From: an uncultured Eubacteriales bacterium
Lineage (GTDB): Bacteria; Bacillota; Clostridia; Lachnospirales; Lachnospiraceae
DNA length: 9,846 nt
Direction: 5' to 3'
NCBI GenBank assembly: GCA_900544525.1
Contig: UQVN01000116.1
Coordinates: forward strand, 1 to 9,846
Shown: piece after piece, positions 5,576 to 9,846 of the stretch
Layout of the letters: the number at the start of each line of letters is the position of its first letter
How positions within the stretch are numbered: the first letter of the stretch is position 1
Translations under genes and position numbers: made by a program
Notes under the pieces: model-generated
Told to the model about the DNA's origin: nothing
Seen by the model: only the letters and a program-made list of their open reading frames with translations
Database searches by the model: none

Positions 5576-7870
5576 ATGGGAGTTGGGAAAAATTTAACAA
5601 GAGTAGATGCTGTTTTAAAAGTGACAGGGGAAGCAAAATATGTGGCAGATTTAGAGCCTCAAAATATTCTTGTGGCAAAAGTATTGCATAGTACCATTGC
5701 CAATGGTATTGTAAAAAGTTTTGATTTAGAAGAAGCCAAAAAAGTAACAGGTGTTGTGAAGATTATCACCTGTTTTGAAGTACCAAACATTCAATTTCCG
5801 ACGCCAGGGCATCCATGGTCTACGGAAAAAGCTCATCAAGATATTGCGGATCGAAAACTGTTAAATGAAAGAGTTCGCTATTATGGGGACGATATTGCGG
5901 TTGTTGTAGCGGAAGATGAGATTTCAGCAAATCGGGCGTTACGTCGTATTAAAGTGGAGTATGAGGAGTTTGAAGCAGTGCTCGATCCAGAAGAGGCGAT
6001 GAGAGAAGGAGCTTCTATTTTACATAAAGAATATCCAAATAATGTGCTTGGACATTCTTCTTTTCGTATTGGAGAGGGGACTTATGAGGAGGCAACCAAA
6101 GAAGAAGATCTTATTTTATTAGAAAAAGAATATCGTACACAGCCAGTACAGCATTGTCATATTGAAGTGCCACATTCTTTTGCTTATATGGAACAAGATC
6201 GCATTATTGTTGTGAGTTCTACACAGATTCCTCATATTGTAAGAAGGGTGATTGGTCAAGCACTAGGAATTCCTTGGGGAAAAGTTCGTGTCATAAAGCC
6301 ATATATTGGCGGAGGTTTTGGAAATAAACAGGATGTGTTATATGAGCCATTAAACGCTTTTGTTTGTACAAAAGTAGGAGGTCGTCCTGTGAAACTGGAA
6401 TTGACAAGAGAGGAGACTCTTGGTTGTACAAGAACACGACATGGGATTCAATATAAAATAAAAGGGGCTGTGAGACGAGATGGAACGCTTGTTGCAAGAG
6501 ATTTTAAGGCGTATTCGAATCAAGGAGCTTATGCATCTCATGGGCATGCCATTGCTGCTAATGGTGCCAATGTATTTAAACAGCTTTATCAAGATGAAAA
6601 AGTGCTAGAATCGGAAAGCTATACGGTCTATACAAACTGCATTACTGCAGGTGCAATGCGTGCATATGGAATTCCACAAGGAGATTTTGTGACAGAGGCA
6701 CTGATGGATGATTTAGCCTGTGCAATTTCTATGGATCCGTTAGAGTTTCGTTTGAAAAACTGTATGAAACCAGATTATGTGGATCCTCATCTTGGTTTTG
6801 GTGGCACAAGTTCTGGTTTACTAGAATGTATCGAAAAAGGAAGGCAATATATTCATTGGGAAGAAAAAAGAAAGGCTTATGAAAATCAAACAGGCGATAA
6901 GAGAAGAGGAGTCGGTATGGCTATTTTCTGTTATAAAACAGGAGTTTATCCCATTTCTTTAGAGACAGCTTCTTGTCGTATGGTATTGAATCAAGATGGT
7001 TCTATTCAGCTACAAATGGGAGCGACAGAGATTGGGCAAGGTGCAGATACTGTTTTTACCCAGATGACAGCAGAAACAACAGGAATTACCGAAGAGAAGA
7101 TTCATATTGTTTCGATGCAAGATACCGATATCACCCCATTTGATACAGGTGCTTATGCATCAAGACAGACTTATGTGAGCGGAATGGCTGTGAAAAAGAC
7201 AGGAGAATTGTTAAAAGATAAAATTTTGTCTTATGCAGAGTGGAAAACAAAGAATTCAAAAGATACGATGGATATTTGTGAGAATCAAATCGTAAAAAAA
7301 GGAACAGGGGAAATTATTTTGTCGGTGGCGGATTTAGCATTAGAAGCCTTTTATAGCCTAGAGCGTTCTGAGCATATTACGGCAGAAGCCACGAGCCAAT
7401 GTAAAAGCAATACGTTTTCTTTTGGAGCAACTTTCGTAGAAGTAGAAGTGGATATTCCATACGGAAAAATTGAAATTATCGATATTATCAATGTTCATGA
7501 CAGTGGGACGTTAATCAATCCAGCTCTTGCAAAAGCACAGGTACATGGCGGAATGAGCATGTCTCTTGGCTATGTGCTAGGGGAAGAACTGCTTTATAAT
7601 GAAAAAGGAAAACCTCTTAATAACAATTTACTGGATTATAAAATGCCTACGGCTATGGATACGCCAGAGCTTCATGTAGAATTTGTGGAAACTTATGATG
7701 AAACGGCACCTTATGGCAATAAATCGTTAGGAGAACCACCTGCCATTTCCCCAGCGCCAGCGATTCGAAATGCGGTGCTACACGCAACGGGAGTTGCCTT
7801 TGATAGCCTTCCTTTAAATCCAGAGAAATTAGTATTGCGCTTTATGGAAGAGGGACTGATTCAAGAATAA
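5576..7870 (+). CDS. xdhA: Xanthine dehydrogenase, molybdenum-binding subunit
   Basis: The 764-residue catalytic large subunit of a three-subunit molybdenum hydroxylase oxidising hypoxanthine and xanthine. It begins with the VGKNLTRVDAVLKVTGEAKY segment typical of the E. coli XdhA-like clade. Active-site landmarks: SSTQ with Q217 (the Mo-proximal Gln), GGGFGNKQ (245-252), AMRAYG with R362 (equivalent of the substrate Arg of mammalian enzymes) and GEPP with the catalytic base E720. Position 252 is Gln where mammalian xanthine oxidase has Glu802; I believe this is normal for the XdhA clade. INPALAKAQVHGG is the usual C-domain cofactor segment. Length is close to E. coli XdhA. ATG 5576 has a strong GGAGGT (5565-5570), spacer 5. 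xdhB and xdhC follow. Selenium dependence cannot be judged from this sequence, and no maturation gene is nearby. Confidence 0.94.
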   Translation: MGVGKNLTRVDAVLKVTGEAKYVADLEPQNILVAKVLHSTIANGIVKSFDLEEAKKVTGVVKIITCFEVPNIQFPTPGHPWSTEKAHQDIADRKLLNERVRYYGDDIAVVVAEDEISANRALRRIKVEYEEFEAVLDPEEAMREGASILHKEYPNNVLGHSSFRIGEGTYEEATKEEDLILLEKEYRTQPVQHCHIEVPHSFAYMEQDRIIVVSSTQIPHIVRRVIGQALGIPWGKVRVIKPYIGGGFGNKQDVLYEPLNAFVCTKVGGRPVKLELTREETLGCTRTRHGIQYKIKGAVRRDGTLVARDFKAYSNQGAYASHGHAIAANGANVFKQLYQDEKVLESESYTVYTNCITAGAMRAYGIPQGDFVTEALMDDLACAISMDPLEFRLKNCMKPDYVDPHLGFGGTSSGLLECIEKGRQYIHWEEKRKAYENQTGDKRRGVGMAIFCYKTGVYPISLETASCRMVLNQDGSIQLQMGATEIGQGADTVFTQMTAETTGITEEKIHIVSMQDTDITPFDTGAYASRQTYVSGMAVKKTGELLKDKILSYAEWKTKNSKDTMDICENQIVKKGTGEIILSVADLALEAFYSLERSEHITAEATSQCKSNTFSFGATFVEVEVDIPYGKIEIIDIINVHDSGTLINPALAKAQVHGGMSMSLGYVLGEELLYNEKGKPLNNNLLDYKMPTAMDTPELHVEFVETYDETAPYGNKSLGEPPAISPAPAIRNAVLHATGVAFDSLPLNPEKLVLRFMEEGLIQE

Positions 7871-7931
7871 ACAAGATACGAAGTTCAAGAAGGAAATAAA
7901 AAAATAGAAAAAAGCAATGGGAGGGTATGTT

Positions 7932-8819
7932 ATGTACGATTTTAAACAAATGTATTTGCCGTATTCAATTGAAGAGGCACTGGAACTATTAGAAGAAAAC
8001 AAGGGAGCAGAGATTATTTCAGGAGGTACGGATGTTCTCATTAAAATAAGAGAAGGAAAATTAGAAGGGGCAACTCTTGTCAATATTCATGAGATTAAGG
8101 AGTTAAAAGGAATCCATATGGAAGATGATGGGACGATTGTCATCGGAGCAGGGACAGTGTTTTCCCATATTACAAATAATGAAATCATTCAAACCTATAT
8201 CCCAATGCTCGGTGAGGCGGTGGATGAAGTAGGAGGTCCACAGATTCGCAATATGGGAACAATTGGAGGGAATGTCTGTAATGGGGTAACTAGTGCAGAC
8301 AGTGCATCGGCTCTTTGTGTTCTTAATGCGGTGATGGAGCTAAAGAGTAAACGGGGAACTCGATATGTTCCAATCACAAAATGGTATGTAGGAGCAGGGC
8401 AAACGGTTCGTGAACAAGATGAATTATTAGTTTCTATTCGAATTGCAAAAAAAGAGTATGAGAAATTTTACGGTCACTATATTAAATATGGAAAACGAAA
8501 TGCAATGGAAATTGCTACCTTAGGCTGTGCAGTTGCGGTAAAATTAAGTGAGGATAAGAAAACAATCGAAGAGTTTCGTGTAGCATTTGGAGTGGCAGGA
8601 CCAACGCCTCTTCGCTGTCCGAATTTAGAAGAGTTAGTTGCTGGTATGGGGCTCAATGAACGAGTGGTTACAATTATTGGAAAAGGAGTATTAGCAGAAG
8701 TCAATCCAAGATCCAGTTGGAGAGCCTCAAAAGAATTTCGTTTACAATTAATTGAAGAGATGAGCAAACGAGCATTTAGAAAAGCGGTAACGCTTGCGGG
8801 AGGTGAAATTTATGCTTAA
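7932..8819 (+). CDS. xdhB: Xanthine dehydrogenase, FAD-binding subunit
   Basis: This 295-residue medium subunit takes electrons from the iron-sulfur subunit and passes them via FAD to an acceptor (NAD+ in many relatives; not readable here). FAD-binding segments are GGTDVLI (31-37) and GGPQIRNMGTIGGN (101-114) followed by NGVTSADS. The C-terminal PRSSWRASKEFRL stretch is very close to E. coli XdhB. There is no extra Cys-rich loop of the kind that carries a 4Fe-4S cluster in 4-hydroxybenzoyl-CoA reductase. The start is ATG 7932, 6 bases after GGGAGGG (7919-7925); the upstream in-frame ATG at 7917 would place the RBS inside the gene. It follows xdhA after 61 bases without a terminator and overlaps xdhC by 8 bases. 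Confidence 0.94.
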   Translation: MYDFKQMYLPYSIEEALELLEENKGAEIISGGTDVLIKIREGKLEGATLVNIHEIKELKGIHMEDDGTIVIGAGTVFSHITNNEIIQTYIPMLGEAVDEVGGPQIRNMGTIGGNVCNGVTSADSASALCVLNAVMELKSKRGTRYVPITKWYVGAGQTVREQDELLVSIRIAKKEYEKFYGHYIKYGKRNAMEIATLGCAVAVKLSEDKKTIEEFRVAFGVAGPTPLRCPNLEELVAGMGLNERVVTIIGKGVLAEVNPRSSWRASKEFRLQLIEEMSKRAFRKAVTLAGGEIYA

Positions 8820-9297
8820 TATCATATCTATGACGGTGAATGGAAAAGAAGTAGAAGTTGCGGTGGATGAAAGAGAGTCTTTATTGGAAACTCTTAGAAA
8901 TCGTTTGCATTTAACAAGTGTAAAAAAAGGATGCGAAGTGGGAGAATGTGGCGCTTGTACCGTATTAGTGGACGGAGAAGCAATTGATTCTTGCATTTAT
9001 TTAACGATGTGTGCAAAAGGAAAACATATTTTAACAGTGGAAGGCCTAAAAGGAGAGGATGGGGAACTTAGTCCTATTCAAAAGGCATTTGTGGAGGAAG
9101 CAGCGGTTCAATGCGGATTTTGTACTCCAGGGCTTATTATGTCCGCTGTTGAGATTGTGGGAACAGGAAAGAGATACAGTCGCCAAGAACTTAGAAAATT
9201 GATTTCTGGACATCTTTGTCGTTGTACAGGATATGAAAATATTTTAAATGCTATGGAGCGGATTGTAGAAGAGACTTATCGGGCAACCAACAGATAA
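8812..9297 (+). CDS. xdhC: Xanthine dehydrogenase, 2Fe-2S iron-sulfur subunit
   Basis: The 161-residue small subunit, carrying both 2Fe-2S clusters that move electrons from molybdenum to FAD. The N-terminal plant-ferredoxin-like cluster uses C41, C46, C49 (CEVGECGAC) and C61. The C-terminal helical domain uses C101 and C104 (CGFC) plus C136 and C138 (CRCTGY). All eight ligands are present, so the subunit should be functional. Length agrees with E. coli XdhC (about 159). ATG 8812 is preceded by GGAGGT (8799-8804), spacer 7, and overlaps the last 8 bases of xdhB, implying translational coupling. A TTG 18 bases upstream is in frame but has no RBS. Here xdhC means the Fe-S subunit as in E. coli; in other bacteria the same symbol names a Moco-insertion chaperone. 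Confidence 0.95.
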   Translation: MLNIISMTVNGKEVEVAVDERESLLETLRNRLHLTSVKKGCEVGECGACTVLVDGEAIDSCIYLTMCAKGKHILTVEGLKGEDGELSPIQKAFVEEAAVQCGFCTPGLIMSAVEIVGTGKRYSRQELRKLISGHLCRCTGYENILNAMERIVEETYRATNR

Positions 9298-9399
9298 GAA
9301 ATTTTCACCTTGAAAGTACAATTTTATGTATAGTGTTCCAATATTTGGCATATACTACAAGTAAGGAATAGTGGTATCAATATACCGAGGGTGAGGTAT

Positions 9400-9831
9400 A
9401 TGTGTAGAAAAAAAAGAGGGAGAATCAAATTGGTTATCGTATGTCTTTTTTTGAGCGGTATGTGCTTGCTTTCTGGTTGTATGCCGAGCAAAGAAAAAGA
9501 GGAAATACAAGAACAAGTAACCATTGATTTTACCGTTTGCCATGACGAAAATCTTCCAAAAGAATTAAAACAATTAATAGAAGAAAAAAAAGAAAAACCT
9601 TTTAAATTATCCTACCAGACAAAGGAATATACTTATATTGCTACAGGATATGGACAGCAGACGATGGGTGGATATAGCATACAGGTAAAAGCACTTTATG
9701 AGTTAGAAAATGTAGTTGTATTTCGAACAACATTAAAAGGTCCAAATCCAGAAGAGGAAAAGGAAGGTGTTTCTTACCCTTACATTGTTGTAAAAATTCA
9801 AAACCTTGATAAGACAATTTCGTTTCGATAG
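9400..9831 (+). CDS. PrcB-domain lipoprotein (protease complex subunit PrcB-like)
   Basis: A 143-residue secreted protein. A basic N-terminus (RKKRGRIK), a hydrophobic stretch and the lipobox LLSGC predict lipid attachment at C27. A charged linker follows, then a compact domain: LPKELKQLIEEKKEKPFKL, YIATGYGQQTMGGYSIQV and SYPYIVVK. The GYGxQxTGGYSI-like segment and the YPYIVVK end are what I associate with the PrcB C-terminal domain, named from a subunit of the Treponema denticola PrtP (dentilisin) protease complex. In Clostridia its role is not established. The start is ATG 9400 with GAGGGTGAGG (9387-9396) before it; an in-frame GTG at 9391 has no separate RBS. No protease gene is visible nearby. 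The upstream gap shows no convincing promoter, only small dyads GTATA/TATAC (9328-9332/9351-9355) and GGTAT/ATACC (9373-9386). Confidence 0.8.
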   Translation: MCRKKRGRIKLVIVCLFLSGMCLLSGCMPSKEKEEIQEQVTIDFTVCHDENLPKELKQLIEEKKEKPFKLSYQTKEYTYIATGYGQQTMGGYSIQVKALYELENVVVFRTTLKGPNPEEEKEGVSYPYIVVKIQNLDKTISFR

Positions 9832-9846
9832 TTTGCTTTTATACAT

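Noticed and set aside
8794..8811. TTG start for the Fe-S subunit
   Set aside because: It has no RBS at the right distance, while ATG 8812 has GGAGGT with a 7-base spacer and gives the usual family length.
9310..9334. TTGAAA...TATAGT as promoter of the PrcB-like gene
   Set aside because: The spacer is only 13 bases, too short for a sigma-A promoter; no better -35 pairs with TATAGT or with TATACT at 9351.

Overview
The window is AT-rich with dense A/T-biased codon use, strong AGGAGG-type ribosome binding sites, intrinsic terminators and a purine riboswitch. This suggests a low-GC Firmicute, most likely an anaerobic gut-type Clostridia such as a Lachnospiraceae-like organism. That placement is inferred from gene content and sequence style; no taxonomic marker is present. 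All convincing genes lie on the + strand.

Layout. (1) 2-148: the last 48 codons of a protein with a CxxC...CxxC zinc-ribbon tail, most likely the large-conductance mechanosensitive channel MscL, closed by a strong terminator (189-240). (2) 241-636: a non-coding stretch with a good extended -10 promoter (351-380) that probably gives brnQ a leader of about 250 nt. brnQ (637-1995) encodes a branched-chain amino acid transporter and ends in its own terminator (2007-2048). (3) 2049-2600: a 550-base non-coding stretch. It holds an orphan strong promoter followed by hairpins and a nested inverted repeat (a possible small RNA or MITE-like relic), then a second promoter (2363-2392) and a purine riboswitch with the guanine-type specificity base. 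The riboswitch terminator overlaps the aptamer. (4) 2601-9297: a purine-catabolic set of guanine deaminase, an AzgA/PbuG-type purine permease, a structured leader, and the three xanthine dehydrogenase subunits xdhA (Mo), xdhB (FAD) and xdhC (2Fe-2S). (5) 9400-9831: a PrcB-like lipoprotein that appears unrelated to purines.

How the genes work together. The permease would import guanine or hypoxanthine. GuaD deaminates guanine to xanthine, and XdhABC oxidises hypoxanthine and xanthine towards urate, or runs the reverse reductive direction if the cell uses it that way. The riboswitch aptamer and the transcription terminator use the same bases, so ligand binding should prevent termination. That makes it a predicted ON switch, which fits a catabolic operon: guanine presence would turn on guanine breakdown. 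Known guanine-type switches on synthesis and uptake genes are mostly OFF switches.

Between the permease and xdhA lie a GC-rich palindromic hairpin and a 130-base structured leader that may give the molybdoenzyme part its own control. Its resemblance to Moco-type leaders is only suggestive. No molybdenum-cofactor, selenium-maturation or urate-degrading genes are in the window.
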